The notes under the pieces: generated by a model
What the model was told of the DNA's origin: nothing
The model's database searches: none
Seen by the model: only the letters and a program-made list of their open reading frames with translations
Made by a program: the position numbers and the translations under genes
In this document: positions 25,702 to 34,815 of the stretch, piece by piece
Position numbering within the stretch: the first letter of the stretch is position 1
Layout of the letters: each line of letters opens with the position of its first letter
DNA from: JANMZO01 sp963763135
GTDB lineage: Bacteria; Actinomycetota; Acidimicrobiia; Acidimicrobiales; JANYDT01
Direction: 5' to 3'
NCBI GenBank assembly: GCA_963763135.1
Contig: CAVXNJ010000006.1
Location: 1-64,000 of the forward strand
DNA: 64,000 nucleotides

Positions 25702-26943
25702 TCATGATCGTGCGACTCCGTTGCTCTCACGGAAGGCCTCGGACAGGAACGACGTGACGCGCCGCTCCCACTCGTCCGGATAGTGATCGAAGGCGTGTGT
25801 GTGCCCAGCCCCTGGTGCAACCCAAACACTGACTCGTTGCGGTGCACGGCGTTTGAAGACTCCGGCCGCAGCGATCTCCGTCGGTCGGGTACCGGCCGCG
25901 ATCACGAAGACTTTCGCCGATGTCGCGTTCTCGATCGAGTCGCCAAGTTTGGCGGGTGTACGAGCGGAGCTGATCACGTCGGCCAGGTGACTGGTCACCC
26001 AGTCGAGGTATCGCGTGATCACGCCATCAACGCCACGCGCCGTGTCACCCTCGTCGCGGACCCCACGACCGGAAGCTCCTTCGGCGACGACGGCACGGAT
26101 CCGTTGGTCGTCCCCGGCGGCGCCGATCGCCTCCTCGGCCCCCATCGACATGCCGATCACCCCGATCCGCCCTCGCGCGACATCAGGGCGTGCCGCGAGA
26201 TAGTCGATAGCGGGGCGGATGTCGGCGTTGCCGTACCAACCCCAGAGCATCGCGTGGCCAGCGCTGGCGCCGCGGCCACGAACATCGAGGAGGAGCACGC
26301 CGAAGCCGTGCCGGGCGATCACCGCGGCGTGATCGAGTTCGTCGGAGCGCACACCCGTGGCACCGGCCAGCAGTACGACTGCGGCCCCGTTGGTCGAGGG
26401 GACGTACCAGGCTCCCAGTCGTACACGATCGGTGGTCCAGAGCTCGACGCTCTCGTAGGAAAGACCGACATCGGATGGCGTTCGGTGACCGGAACGCAAT
26501 GGCGGCACGTTCGTCACGAACACCGTTAGCGTGATCGGGAACACCACGGCCCATGTCGCCATGACGGCCCCAGCCAGTGCCGCAGCCTTGCGCGGTCGGG
26601 CCAGGCCGCGCAGCAGCGACGTCATTCCGCTACAGACGAGCACCGCGCCGCACAACAACGTAACGGCCCCACACGCCGCACCGACTGACGGTCCGGCATG
26701 GATCACGTACGGGACTCCGATTCCCAACCCGAACACCAGGCTGGCCAGTCCGCTTGCCACGGCAGTGAGCGAGCTTCCGCGTTCGCCACTTCGTGACTGC
26801 TGGCGCGTAAGGACCCAGCCCACCGCCATCACCACAATGGCTCGCACGGCGGGCCAGGGAGCTGCGCCACGAACGCCGATCAGCGCCGCAATCGAAAGCG
26901 CGCTTAGCATCGTGAAGATGCTATGCGTACGTAGGTTCTTCAT
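25702..26943 (-). CDS. Membrane-anchored alpha/beta hydrolase
   Basis: A 413-residue protein. The first ~150 residues contain four hydrophobic segments (for example IFTMLSALSIAALIGV and AIVVMAVGWVL), followed by an alpha/beta hydrolase domain outside the membrane with the oxyanion region VVLLAGATG, the nucleophile elbow GVIGMSMGAEEA near residue 255, an acidic residue in the VFVIAAGTRPTE strand and the histidine in GAGHTHAFDHYP. It may be an esterase or peptidase. ATG at 26943 has GAAGGAG upstream and is preferred over the longer frame to 26991. It is divergent from the ABC exporter genes. Confidence 0.85.
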   Translation of the reverse strand: MKNLRTHSIFTMLSALSIAALIGVRGAAPWPAVRAIVVMAVGWVLTRQQSRSGERGSSLTAVASGLASLVFGLGIGVPYVIHAGPSVGAACGAVTLLCGAVLVCSGMTSLLRGLARPRKAAALAGAVMATWAVVFPITLTVFVTNVPPLRSGHRTPSDVGLSYESVELWTTDRVRLGAWYVPSTNGAAVVLLAGATGVRSDELDHAAVIARHGFGVLLLDVRGRGASAGHAMLWGWYGNADIRPAIDYLAARPDVARGRIGVIGMSMGAEEAIGAAGDDQRIRAVVAEGASGRGVRDEGDTARGVDGVITRYLDWVTSHLADVISSARTPAKLGDSIENATSAKVFVIAAGTRPTEIAAAGVFKRRAPQRVSVWVAPGAGHTHAFDHYPDEWERRVTSFLSEAFRESNGVARS

Positions 26944-27039
26944 CGCAGTGTCTCCTTCTCTGCCGGCCAACCTGGCAGACCCATTCACCATCGCAAGATG
27001 CGTCGAAGGGAGGTAGCCGGGTGAGTGGCGAACACGCGG

Positions 27040-27118
27040 TTCGGGTTTCTTGTGTTCTGCCCTCGCCGGTGTCGGTGCGGTTTACGGCTGCTCGCGACAC
27101 CAGAAAACCGAGCCCCCG
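27040..27118. repeat. Imperfect inverted repeat with copy B of the dispersed element
   Basis: GGTTCGGGTTTCTTGTGTT at about 27040-27058 pairs with GACACCAGAAAACCGAGCC at about 27097-27115 with two mismatches and wobble pairs. The right arm and its flank resemble copy A near 22037. The element lies between the divergent hydrolase and exporter genes. Confidence 0.45.
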
Positions 27119-27213
27119 ATTTGCCGGTAGCCCGGCCTCTGGGTTTGACGAGGTCCTGTCACCGTCGTGGTTGCCCCGCACCGGGGCCAAGTTCAACGGC
27201 CTCAGGAGGCTCC

Positions 27214-27984
27214 ATGAAAACGTCCCTTATGTCCACCCGTCCGGCTCCACCGGCGATAACGGCGGCAGCCGCCGTGGCTAAAGATGCCAGGAAGATCTAT
27301 GGCCACGGCGATGCCGAAGTTCACGCGCTCGCCGGGGTTTCGGTCTCGTTCCCGACGGGTCAGTTCACCGCCATCATGGGCCCGTCAGGCTCGGGCAAGT
27401 CCACGTTGATGCACTGCCTTGCGGGTCTCGACACGCTCACCTCAGGTTCGGTCAGTGTGGGTGACGTCGACCTGTCAGAGCTCGACGACAGCGGCTTGAC
27501 CCAGATGCGCCGCGATCGCATCGGGTTCATCTTCCAGTCGTTCAACTTGGTTCCGACGCTTTCGGCGTTGGAGAACATCACACTGCCCGGCGCACTCGCA
27601 GGCCGCAAGCCCGACCGTGAGTGGCTTGATCATGTGGTCGACACGGTCGGACTGCGCACGCGTCTCGGGCATCGTCCGTCAGAGCTGTCGGGTGGTCAGC
27701 AGCAACGCGTTGCGGTCGCGCGGGCGCTCGCCGGGCAGCCTCAGATCATCTTCGCCGATGAGCCGACAGGGAACCTCGACTCGCGCACCGGTGGGGAAAT
27801 CCTCTCGTTCATGCGGACCGCAGTCCGCGAACTCGGCCAGACCATCGTGATGGTCACCCACGATCCGACTGCGGCGGCGTACTCCGACCGCGCGGTGTTC
27901 CTCGCCGACGGTCGCATCGTCGACGAGGTCAACGAACCGACGGCCGCGGATGTCCTCGACCGCATCAAGCGATTGGGTGGGTGA
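27214..27984 (+). CDS. ABC exporter ATPase, MacB/LolD type
   Basis: A 256-residue ATPase. Walker A is GPSGSGKST near residue 56, the Q-loop is IGFIFQSFNLVPTLSALENI, the signature is LSGGQQQRVAVARAL, Walker B is IIFADEPTGNLDS and the switch His is in VMVTHDPT. These are the hallmarks of the lipoprotein/peptide-exporter (MacB, LolD, FtsE) class. The ATG at 27214 follows an AGGAGG site. Its stop overlaps the GTG of the permease by four bases, so the two form one transporter. Close to a histidine kinase/response regulator, as in peptide-stress-response exporters, but on that point only position speaks. Confidence 0.95.
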   Translation: MKTSLMSTRPAPPAITAAAAVAKDARKIYGHGDAEVHALAGVSVSFPTGQFTAIMGPSGSGKSTLMHCLAGLDTLTSGSVSVGDVDLSELDDSGLTQMRRDRIGFIFQSFNLVPTLSALENITLPGALAGRKPDREWLDHVVDTVGLRTRLGHRPSELSGGQQQRVAVARALAGQPQIIFADEPTGNLDSRTGGEILSFMRTAVRELGQTIVMVTHDPTAAAYSDRAVFLADGRIVDEVNEPTAADVLDRIKRLGG

Positions 27985-30500
27985 GCATCATGATTCGCCT
28001 CACCATCAAAGAGCTGATCGCCCACAAGCTTCGTCTCCTCGCCACGGCTTTCGCCGTGATCATCGGGGTGGCATTTCTTGGCGGCACGCTCACCCTGACC
28101 GACACCGTCATGGGGACCTTCGACAGTCTCCTCGCGAAAGCCGACGCCGGCACCGACGCTTACGTACGCGGCGACAGCCCACTCGACCTCGGTTTCGGCA
28201 GTGGCCGGCCCCGTATCCCGGTCGCGTTGATCGATCAGGTACGTCGGGCCGACGGTGTCCGCGAGGTTGCTCCCCGCGTTTCGGGCTACGCCCAGATCCT
28301 CGACAAGAAGGGCAAGGCCGTCGGTGACGCACAGACCGGCGTGCTCGGTATGAACTGGTCAACGGTCGAGGAGTTGAATCCCTTCCGACTGACGGAAGGC
28401 CACGCACCTTCGGGTCCGGACGAGATCGTCATCGACAAGAACTCAGCCGATACGACGGGATTTGCCCTCGGCGACACCACAACGGTGCTGACCGCCGGGG
28501 AGCCCCGGCCGGCGACCATCGTCGGTTTTGCCAAGTTCGGTTCAGCCGACTCGCCCGGTGGCACCGCCATGACCCTCTTCGACGACGCCACCGCCCAATC
28601 GGTGCTTGCGTCCCCCGGTCAGATCGATGGCATCGCCGTCGTCGGCGCCGAAGGGGCCTCGGAGGAGCAGCTTGTGGCGAGCCTCACGCCGCTCATCGGC
28701 GCGAGCAACGAAGCCATCACCGGACGTGAACTCCTCAAGGAGGACCAGGACAAAGTCCACCAGGACATCGGCGCTTTCGGAACGTTCATGACGATCTTCG
28801 CATGCATCGCGATGTTCGTCGCGGCGTTCATCATCAACAACACGTTCTCGATCATCGTGTCGCAACGAACGAAGGAAATGGCCCTACTTCGGGCCATCGG
28901 TGCCAGCGGCCGCCAAGTTCGACGCGCGGTGCTGATCGAAGCAGCCGCCGTCGGGCTGAGCGCATCCGCCATCGGCCTTGTCGCCGGGATCGGCGTGGCC
29001 AAGGCGCTTCAAGTCTTGCTGGGCAGCGTCGGTCTCGACATCCCGGCGGGAGCAACGGTCATCAGTACCTCGACGGTCGTGACTTCCCTCGTCGCCGGTT
29101 TCACGGTGACGGTGGTGTCCGCGGTGATGCCCGCTCGGCGGGCGTCTCGTGTCGCGCCGATCGCTGCGCTCCGCGATGTCGCCCAGGACCGCTCTGCGGT
29201 GTCCAAGCGGCGAGCCGCTAGTGGCGCCGGAATCACGGCACTCGGTATCGCCAGCTTGCTCGCCGGCCTCGCCGCCAAAGATGTCAAGGTGGTCGGCCTC
29301 GGCGCTGTCGTGTTGTTCCTCGGTGTGTCGGTCTTCGGTCCCGTGTTGGCCCGACCCGTCGCTGCGGTCCTAGGACAGCCAATGGCGCGGCTGCGTGGCA
29401 TGCCCGGCTCCCTCGCCCGTCAGAACGCCATGCGCAGTCCCAAGCGAACCGCCCGCACCGCGTCCTCGTTGATGATCGGCGTCGGTCTGGTCAGTTTCAT
29501 CACCATCTTCGCCTCGTCAGCGAAAGCGTCGGGCTCGGGTGCACTGCGCGAAGATTTCCAAGGGTCTGTTGTCGTCGACTCTGGAGCATTCGACGGAAGC
29601 TCGGGACTGAGCCCCGACTTCGCGACCGCACTTGCCAAGCGTCCCGGTGTGTCGATCATCTCCCAGGAGCGGATCACCAGCGTCGAAATCGACGGGAAGC
29701 CCAACGACCTGTTCAAGGCCTACGACACGGCAACAATCGGGAAGCTCTTCGACCTGGGCCATGTGCAAGGCGACCTCGAACACCTCGGTCCCGACGGCAT
29801 CGCCGTCAAAGCCGAAAATGGAAAAGGTGGCCCGAAGCTGGGCGACATCCGAACGGTGACGTTCTCCACCGGAACGAAGACGTTCGTGGTCCGCGCCCTT
29901 TACGACCACAGCGCCTGGTTCCTCGGCAACGAGTTCGTCGACCTGTCCGCGTTCACCGCGAATCTGCCGACACAACTCGACTCCCGAGTGTTCATCGATG
30001 CCGACAACGCCGAGGCGGTAACTGCGCAAGCTGCTCTGTACCCGACGGCGAAGGTCATGTCGACCGAAGAGTTCATCACCGATCAGCAAGGCAAGATCGA
30101 CACGATTCTCAAGCTGATCTACGCCCTGCTCGGACTCGCCGTCTTCATCGCCTTGCTCGGTATCGCCAACACGCTTGCGCTCTCGATCCACGAACGCAAG
30201 CGCGAACTCGGCCTGCTACGCGCCGTCGGCATGAGTCGAGCGCAAGTCAGGTCTTCGGTTCGCTGGGAGTCCGTCATCATCGCGCTGTTCGGCACGGTTC
30301 TCGGGCTCACCATCGGTGTGTTCCTCGGATGGGCGATGATGCACGCGCTTGGCACCGAAGGGGTGAACCGGTTCGTCATTCCCTTCGGCTCGCTAACAGT
30401 CATCACAGCCGTCGCGGCCGTCGCCGGTGTCGGGGCAGCGGTCATGCCTGCCCGTCGCGCTGCTCGCATCGACATCCTCACCGCCATCGCATCGAGCTGA
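27981..30500 (+). CDS. ABC exporter permease with two FtsX domains
   Basis: An 839-residue permease. An N-terminal membrane helix (residues ~15-40) is followed by a large extracellular domain, three membrane segments of the first FtsX domain around residues 265-385 (AMFVAAFIINNTFSIIVSQR), a middle membrane pair, a second extracellular domain, and a second FtsX domain at the C-terminus (LLGLAVFIALLGIANTLALS). This duplicated arrangement is typical of actinobacterial exporters involved in antimicrobial-peptide or lipoprotein traffic. It works with the ATPase encoded just upstream. Confidence 0.93.
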   Translation: MSIMIRLTIKELIAHKLRLLATAFAVIIGVAFLGGTLTLTDTVMGTFDSLLAKADAGTDAYVRGDSPLDLGFGSGRPRIPVALIDQVRRADGVREVAPRVSGYAQILDKKGKAVGDAQTGVLGMNWSTVEELNPFRLTEGHAPSGPDEIVIDKNSADTTGFALGDTTTVLTAGEPRPATIVGFAKFGSADSPGGTAMTLFDDATAQSVLASPGQIDGIAVVGAEGASEEQLVASLTPLIGASNEAITGRELLKEDQDKVHQDIGAFGTFMTIFACIAMFVAAFIINNTFSIIVSQRTKEMALLRAIGASGRQVRRAVLIEAAAVGLSASAIGLVAGIGVAKALQVLLGSVGLDIPAGATVISTSTVVTSLVAGFTVTVVSAVMPARRASRVAPIAALRDVAQDRSAVSKRRAASGAGITALGIASLLAGLAAKDVKVVGLGAVVLFLGVSVFGPVLARPVAAVLGQPMARLRGMPGSLARQNAMRSPKRTARTASSLMIGVGLVSFITIFASSAKASGSGALREDFQGSVVVDSGAFDGSSGLSPDFATALAKRPGVSIISQERITSVEIDGKPNDLFKAYDTATIGKLFDLGHVQGDLEHLGPDGIAVKAENGKGGPKLGDIRTVTFSTGTKTFVVRALYDHSAWFLGNEFVDLSAFTANLPTQLDSRVFIDADNAEAVTAQAALYPTAKVMSTEEFITDQQGKIDTILKLIYALLGLAVFIALLGIANTLALSIHERKRELGLLRAVGMSRAQVRSSVRWESVIIALFGTVLGLTIGVFLGWAMMHALGTEGVNRFVIPFGSLTVITAVAAVAGVGAAVMPARRAARIDILTAIASS

Positions 30501-30507
30501 GCGTCCC

Positions 30508-30539
30508 GCCTCTGGGTCGGCACCCGTCGACCCGGAGGC
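30508..30539 (+). terminator. Hairpin after the exporter permease gene
   Basis: GCCTCTGGGTCG and CGACCCGGAGGC pair over 12 bp (one wobble) around an eight-base loop, starting eight bases after the stop. Confidence 0.65.
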
Positions 30540-30657
30540 ACCTCGGCAATTCGTTCTCGAGCCCCCGGCTCGAGATCCGCTCAACAACGCAGAACCCTGC
30601 AACAACCACGTCCCGTTTCATCCTCCATTTCTTCATCTACCTCCAAGGAGACCTCCA

Positions 30658-32211
30658 ATGCATCACGTCGACACCACTGATCGTGCAATGCCGCCGGCAC
30701 AGCCGACGAGTCGCACGACAAAGAACGGATGGCGGCGAGTTCGCTCACTCGCCCCCGCTCTCCTCGCCACGGCACTGGGCCCCGCAACACTCCTGGCATC
30801 GGCCAATGCCGCGCCACGAACGGACAGCGCCACCGCGACGACGTCGAAGATCACCGACTGGGCGTCGTGTCCGGAGTCGACCGACACGATGTGCGGAACC
30901 CTGAACGTGCCACTCGACTGGACAAAGCCAAGCGGCAAGCAGATCGCAATCACCGTCGCCCGTCGGCCGGCTGACGACCCCAAGCATCGCATCGGCACGC
31001 TGTTCTACAACCCGGGTGGGCCCGGAGACACGCCGATCCCCTACATCGTCCAGGCCAATCTGATCTTCTCCGAAACGCTGCGAGCCAAATTCGACATCGT
31101 CGGGCTCGATCCCCGGGCGGTCGGTGAAACCACGCGCGTAAGCTGCGCGGTCCCCGTGTTCACGGCGGACAGCACGCTGTTCCCGAAGACCGAAGAGCAG
31201 TTCAATCAGCTCCGTCGCCGCAACCGTGCAGTCGGGGAGAGCTGCCTGAAGAACACCGGAGCGTTCCTCTCTAATACCGACACCGTGAACGTCGCCCGGG
31301 ACCACGAGGCATTGCGTGTCGCTCTCGGGGTGAAGCAGGTCAGCTGGCTCGGCCTGTCCTATGGCACACAGGTCGCGGCAAACTACGCCGAGCTCTACCC
31401 GACGGCAACACGAGCAATGGCGCTCGATGCGGCCCTGGATCACAGCCAACCAGAACTACAGCAGGTCGCTGACGAGATCATCGCGGCGGAAGACTCCTTC
31501 AACCGATTCGCCACGTGGTGCAAAACCGCGACAGCGTGTGCTCTCAAGGGCCAAGACGTCGGAGCCGTGTTTGACCGGCTCGTCGAACGGGCGGAGAAGC
31601 GCCCGATCCCCGTAGCCGGTGCGATCCACGGCGTCACCGGTGAGGACATCCGTATGTTCACGAAAGGCGTCCTCCGCTTCAAGGACCCTTCGATCTTCGG
31701 ACCGGATCAATCCTGGGCCGGACTCTCGAAGGCGATCAAAGCGGCCGTCGACGGCGACGCGACCGCGATGGCGAAGATGCCAGCGGGTGCACCCCAGGAC
31801 GGCGCGTTCGCGATGCTCGCCATTGCCTGCATGGACTACGCCCCCCAGATCCGCACCTACGAGCAGATGCGTCAGCGCATCGAGATGGCACGACAGCTCG
31901 CACCCCACCTTCAAGGTGCGTCCGAAACATGGCAAGTCAACTACTGCATCGACTGGCCGCTGAGACCCACCAACCCGCCCCGCACGCTGCGCGTATCGGG
32001 CGTGCCCACCCTCCTCGTCCACGCCTCCCATGACGCGTCGGACCCGTACCGCTGGACCCACTCCCTGGCGAGCCAGATCAGCGGTTCGTCGATTCTGACC
32101 CGCGACGGTGACGGGCATACCTCGTACAACACGTCCAAGTGTGCTCGCGCCGCGGTCGACGCGTATCTCGTCACGCCGAAAGCACCGGCCAGCTCAACCT
32201 GCTCGGACTGA
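30658..32211 (+). CDS. Secreted alpha/beta hydrolase, tripeptidyl-aminopeptidase (TAP) type
   Basis: A 517-residue exported hydrolase. Residues 1-50 are a signal peptide with a basic part (TTKNGWRRVRS) and hydrophobic ALLATALGPATLLASA. The mature part starts with the family pattern CGTLNVPLDW, followed by the oxyanion loop FYNPGGPG, the nucleophile Ser in WLGLSYGTQVAANY near residue 237, and a C-terminal TAP-like domain with the Asp in LLVHASHDASDPY and His in GDGHTSYN. It probably cleaves N-terminal tripeptides or esters outside the cell. AAGGAG lies about ten bases before the ATG; the open frame further upstream crosses the terminator and is rejected. Confidence 0.92.
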   Translation: MHHVDTTDRAMPPAQPTSRTTKNGWRRVRSLAPALLATALGPATLLASANAAPRTDSATATTSKITDWASCPESTDTMCGTLNVPLDWTKPSGKQIAITVARRPADDPKHRIGTLFYNPGGPGDTPIPYIVQANLIFSETLRAKFDIVGLDPRAVGETTRVSCAVPVFTADSTLFPKTEEQFNQLRRRNRAVGESCLKNTGAFLSNTDTVNVARDHEALRVALGVKQVSWLGLSYGTQVAANYAELYPTATRAMALDAALDHSQPELQQVADEIIAAEDSFNRFATWCKTATACALKGQDVGAVFDRLVERAEKRPIPVAGAIHGVTGEDIRMFTKGVLRFKDPSIFGPDQSWAGLSKAIKAAVDGDATAMAKMPAGAPQDGAFAMLAIACMDYAPQIRTYEQMRQRIEMARQLAPHLQGASETWQVNYCIDWPLRPTNPPRTLRVSGVPTLLVHASHDASDPYRWTHSLASQISGSSILTRDGDGHTSYNTSKCARAAVDAYLVTPKAPASSTCSD

Positions 32212-32246
32212 GCCTCGGACGGAGCAGGTTTGAGCTCGGACAGAGC
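32202..32246. repeat. Three copies of CTCGGACNGAGC
   Basis: Copies at 32202-32213, 32214-32225 and 32235-32246 differ only at the central base. The first overlaps the end of the TAP-type gene. Each unit, with its preceding G, can fold as a short hairpin (GCTC/GAGC). Confidence 0.7.
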
Positions 32247-32323
32247 ACGCGAGCGCTGCACGCACTTCACGTCGACGGCCCGCGCACCCGTCGGGCCGTC
32301 GGCCGCACCAATGCTCTGATTCG

Positions 32324-33058
32324 TCACCTCGGGTTCGTGAGCTGAGTGAGCCTGCTATCGAAGTCCGCAGCAAGATCGAGAAGTGCCTCGCGGCAGCGGC
32401 CCCGGTGGGCTGGAGCATGCATTGGCGCAAGCGTGTCGATATCGAGTTCCGCCAATCGCCGACAGGTCGCGCCACTCAACGGGTGCAGCGAAAGTGCGCC
32501 AGGCATCTCGTCCTCTGCCTGAACGGCCCGTCCAAAGATGTCGCCGTCGGTCATGGCGGAGTAGGTGCCGTTCCATGTGAATAGGTCGCCGCAGAAAAGT
32601 GTCTTGGTTGTGACGTCGTAGAGCACGCCGGCTTCCCAGGCATGTGGCACGTGCGGAGTGTCGAACCATTGCACGACGTGCCCGCCGATGTCGAGCGTCT
32701 CGCCATCGGCCAGTGGCCTCGGCTCCCGATCTGCGAGATCACGGATCGACACCATGCAACCAATGAACCCGTGGGTGACGGTGGCGTGCGGGGCGAGCGC
32801 CAGCCATTCGTTCATCGAACCCGACTCGTCGGCTTCAACGTGGCCGAAGCTTATCCACCGGACCGACTCCGCTGGTAGCACGGTCGACACAGCGGTCGAC
32901 ACCAGAGGGAACAGATTGCGCATGCCGGTGTGGAACAGCAGCGGCTCGGCTGCCGCGATCAGGTACTGATTGAACGCCACCGGCGCCTCTGGAACCACCG
33001 TCGTCAGCTGGTACACGCCGTCGGCTACTTCGGTCACTCTTGTCTTAATCGTGTCCAT
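32324..33058 (-). CDS. Metallo-beta-lactamase-fold protein with flavodiiron-like HxExDE motif
   Basis: A 244-residue MBL-fold protein. In place of the common HxHxDH motif it has GHVEADESGS (His73, Glu75, Asp77), the form seen in the diiron domain of flavodiiron proteins (HxExD). Later ligands are in HGFIGCMVSI, TPHVPHAWEAG with the CGDLF aspartate, and MHAPAHRG. No flavodoxin domain follows. It could be an oxygen-reducing or oxygen-sensing diiron protein needing a separate electron donor. The ATG at 33058 shares a base with the upstream stop (TGATG); the frame is open to 33136 but that part overlaps the upstream gene. It is the last gene of the TetR operon that faces paaADBC. Confidence 0.88.
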   Translation of the reverse strand: MDTIKTRVTEVADGVYQLTTVVPEAPVAFNQYLIAAAEPLLFHTGMRNLFPLVSTAVSTVLPAESVRWISFGHVEADESGSMNEWLALAPHATVTHGFIGCMVSIRDLADREPRPLADGETLDIGGHVVQWFDTPHVPHAWEAGVLYDVTTKTLFCGDLFTWNGTYSAMTDGDIFGRAVQAEDEMPGALSLHPLSGATCRRLAELDIDTLAPMHAPAHRGRCREALLDLAADFDSRLTQLTNPR

Positions 33059-33829
33059 CAGAACGGTACCTCGGTCGCCAGCAAACCGGTGCGCTGCGTT
33101 GCGTCCAACGGGGGGCGACCCGACAGCACTCGGCACAACTCGATGGCATTGATATGCACGTGCTCGCCGCCGTCACCGGCGTTGAACTCGCCGCCCGCTG
33201 GCCCGGTCAACGTGAGTCTGAACGGCCTGCCGTAGCGGCGGGCCAGTTCGGCAACCACATCGGCGACGATGCGTCCGTCGTGCTCAGGCGTCAGCTCAAG
33301 GTCGCGCCCGACCGCGCGAGCAATGTCGATGCGGTGCATCCACGGATCGCGGGTCAGGATCGTGTCGAGCAGAAACGCCATCCGCCAGGTCTCGGACTTT
33401 CCGCCGACCTGTTGTTTCATCGGCATCATGCGGAACAGCCGTGGAGCTTTGGACCGCCAGCGAGCGGCGCGCTGGACCGATCTCGTCGACGCCGACGATC
33501 AGCGCATCGGTCGTCAGATCGGCATGGTCGGCCACCTGTTTTGTCGTCAGCGCATCGATCATCGGGCCGCCGTCGCGCTTGGATGTTTTCGTGGCAGCAC
33601 CCATCGCGCCGAACAGGCGACGGAAGCCAGTGAAAGTCGACATCATCCCGAGGCTGTGGCCGGCCACGGCCCGGACATCCCACAAAGGGCAATCGGTCGG
33701 TTTCGTCCAATCAGTCGGTTCGAGCGATCGCAGCTGCGATGCCAGACGCGCATACTCACTGCGCGCGAGGCCCTCAGCCTCGGACCGGGTGATCGCCGGG
33801 ATCGTGTCGATTCGTGTCGCGGTCATCAT
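33058..33829 (-). pseudogene. Mycothiol-dependent maleylpyruvate-isomerase-like gene with a frameshift
   Basis: Two overlapping frames together make one full-length DinB/MDMPI-type protein. The first frame (from ATG 33829) gives the N-terminal metal helix, TDWTKPTDCPLWDVRAVAGH, and GGPMIDALTTKQVADHADLT. The second gives KAPRLFRMMPMKQQVGG, LLDTILTRDPWMHRIDIARA and the C-terminal SCP-like part ending RTGLLATEVPF. The join requires skipping one base near 33465-33480. Left as read, the first frame runs on to a wrong C-terminus ending at 33296. It may be a true inactivating mutation, an assembly error, or a slip. The first frame overlaps the TetR stop (ATGA) and the second the MBL start, so the gene belongs to that operon. 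Confidence 0.82.
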
Positions 33830-34437
33830 TTCTTTTGCCTCCTCTTGGCGGTTTGCTCGCCCTTCTTGGTCATGTGGTCGTAGAACATCTCAACTGCTTC
33901 GTCGATCAGGCGGATCCATCGATCCCCACCCGGGTCGTTGGAGATTTGCTGGTCAGTGAGCCCCGTTCCGATCGCGGTGAACAGGTCGATCGCAGCGGGG
34001 TCGGTGATCCCACACCTCGCGATTCGCTGACCGAGCCGCTCGATACTCGCCTCGGAAATCGCGAACGACTCTGCCGACGGCTCGAAGCCCGGGATCGTCC
34101 GCTGGAACAGCAGCTGGTATCGAGCGGCGTCGGCCGCGCAGAACTCCACGAAGTAGTGCACGATCGCCTTCAGACCCTCCACGGGCTTACTTGGAACGTC
34201 CGGCGGCTCGGCCTCCACGAAGGCACGCGCCCCCTGGGCATACATAGCGTCGTATATCGCGTTCTTCGAATCGAAATACCCGTAAAGCGATGGCGGTTGC
34301 ATCCCTACTGCACTTGCCAGGTCGCGCAGCGACAGCCCGGCAAGCCCATTGGCGCGCACCTGGGTCCACGCAACGTCGAGAATCTCGGCCTTCGTCGCTT
34401 CCCGACGCTCTCCTCGTCTATCTCGCCTACCATTCAT
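33826..34437 (-). CDS. TetR-family regulator, likely controls the paa genes
   Basis: A 203-residue regulator. The helix-turn-helix domain is ATKAEILDVAWTQVRANGLA followed by LSLRDLASAVGMQPPSLYGYF near residue 35; the C-terminal domain is of the WHG type (YQLLFQRTIPGFEPS). It is divergent from paaADBC and leads a three-gene operon. A near-palindrome at 34445-34459 lies over its start region, suggesting autoregulation. ATG at 34437 is used; ATG at 34452 is possible. TetR-type PaaR repressors of phenylacetate genes are known in other bacteria, which fits but does not prove the role. Confidence 0.88.
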   Translation of the reverse strand: MNGRRDRRGERREATKAEILDVAWTQVRANGLAGLSLRDLASAVGMQPPSLYGYFDSKNAIYDAMYAQGARAFVEAEPPDVPSKPVEGLKAIVHYFVEFCAADAARYQLLFQRTIPGFEPSAESFAISEASIERLGQRIARCGITDPAAIDLFTAIGTGLTDQQISNDPGGDRWIRLIDEAVEMFYDHMTKKGEQTAKRRQKK

Positions 34438-34444
34438 AGGATCA

Positions 34445-34459
34445 CCTAACATGCTTAGG
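34445..34459. promoter_or_regulatory. Candidate TetR autoregulatory site
   Basis: CCTAACATGCTTAGG has CCTAA/TTAGG arms around a five-base centre and lies just upstream of the TetR start, next to a possible -10 box (TATTAT on the minus strand). Confidence 0.45.
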
Positions 34460-34463
34460 ATAA

Positions 34464-34812
34464 TAGAATCACCATCGAAAAAGGTCAAGCGGAATCCTGT
34501 CTCGCCATCGCCGAGTCCGTGTTGACCGCGTCGACAGCCAACACGCGCCACCTCTCGTCGCACAGCGGTAGCGGGAAGAGCACGCTGTCGATCCGGACGC
34601 AGACTTCCGGTTCGCCGCTATTGCCTCCACGCCGTTGCGAGTCGGCTGAGTGCCATCGGAACACCGCGTGTATTGCCATTCATGTCGCCGCTGCACCGAT
34701 ACCCGCGGTCGATCAAGTCGGCTCCGTCCACAGCACGTAGGCAACGTGGGCCGAGGCGGGCGGTCTCAACGTCGTCAAAATCTGAAGCGTGAGTTCACAC
34801 GCCGCAAGGCAC
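34464..34812. other. About 350 bases without a convincing gene
   Basis: The gap between the divergent TetR and paaA genes holds only short frames. One minus-strand frame at 34485-34679 (64 codons, starting MAIHAVFRW) has a plausible composition but no ribosome site and no family I recognise; it may be a decayed remnant. No RNA gene is apparent. Confidence 0.5.
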
Positions 34813-34815
34813 CAA

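Noticed and set aside
34485..34679. 64-codon minus-strand frame between TetR and paaA
   Set aside because: No ribosome site or recognised family. It may be a remnant, so it is mentioned only in the gap entry.
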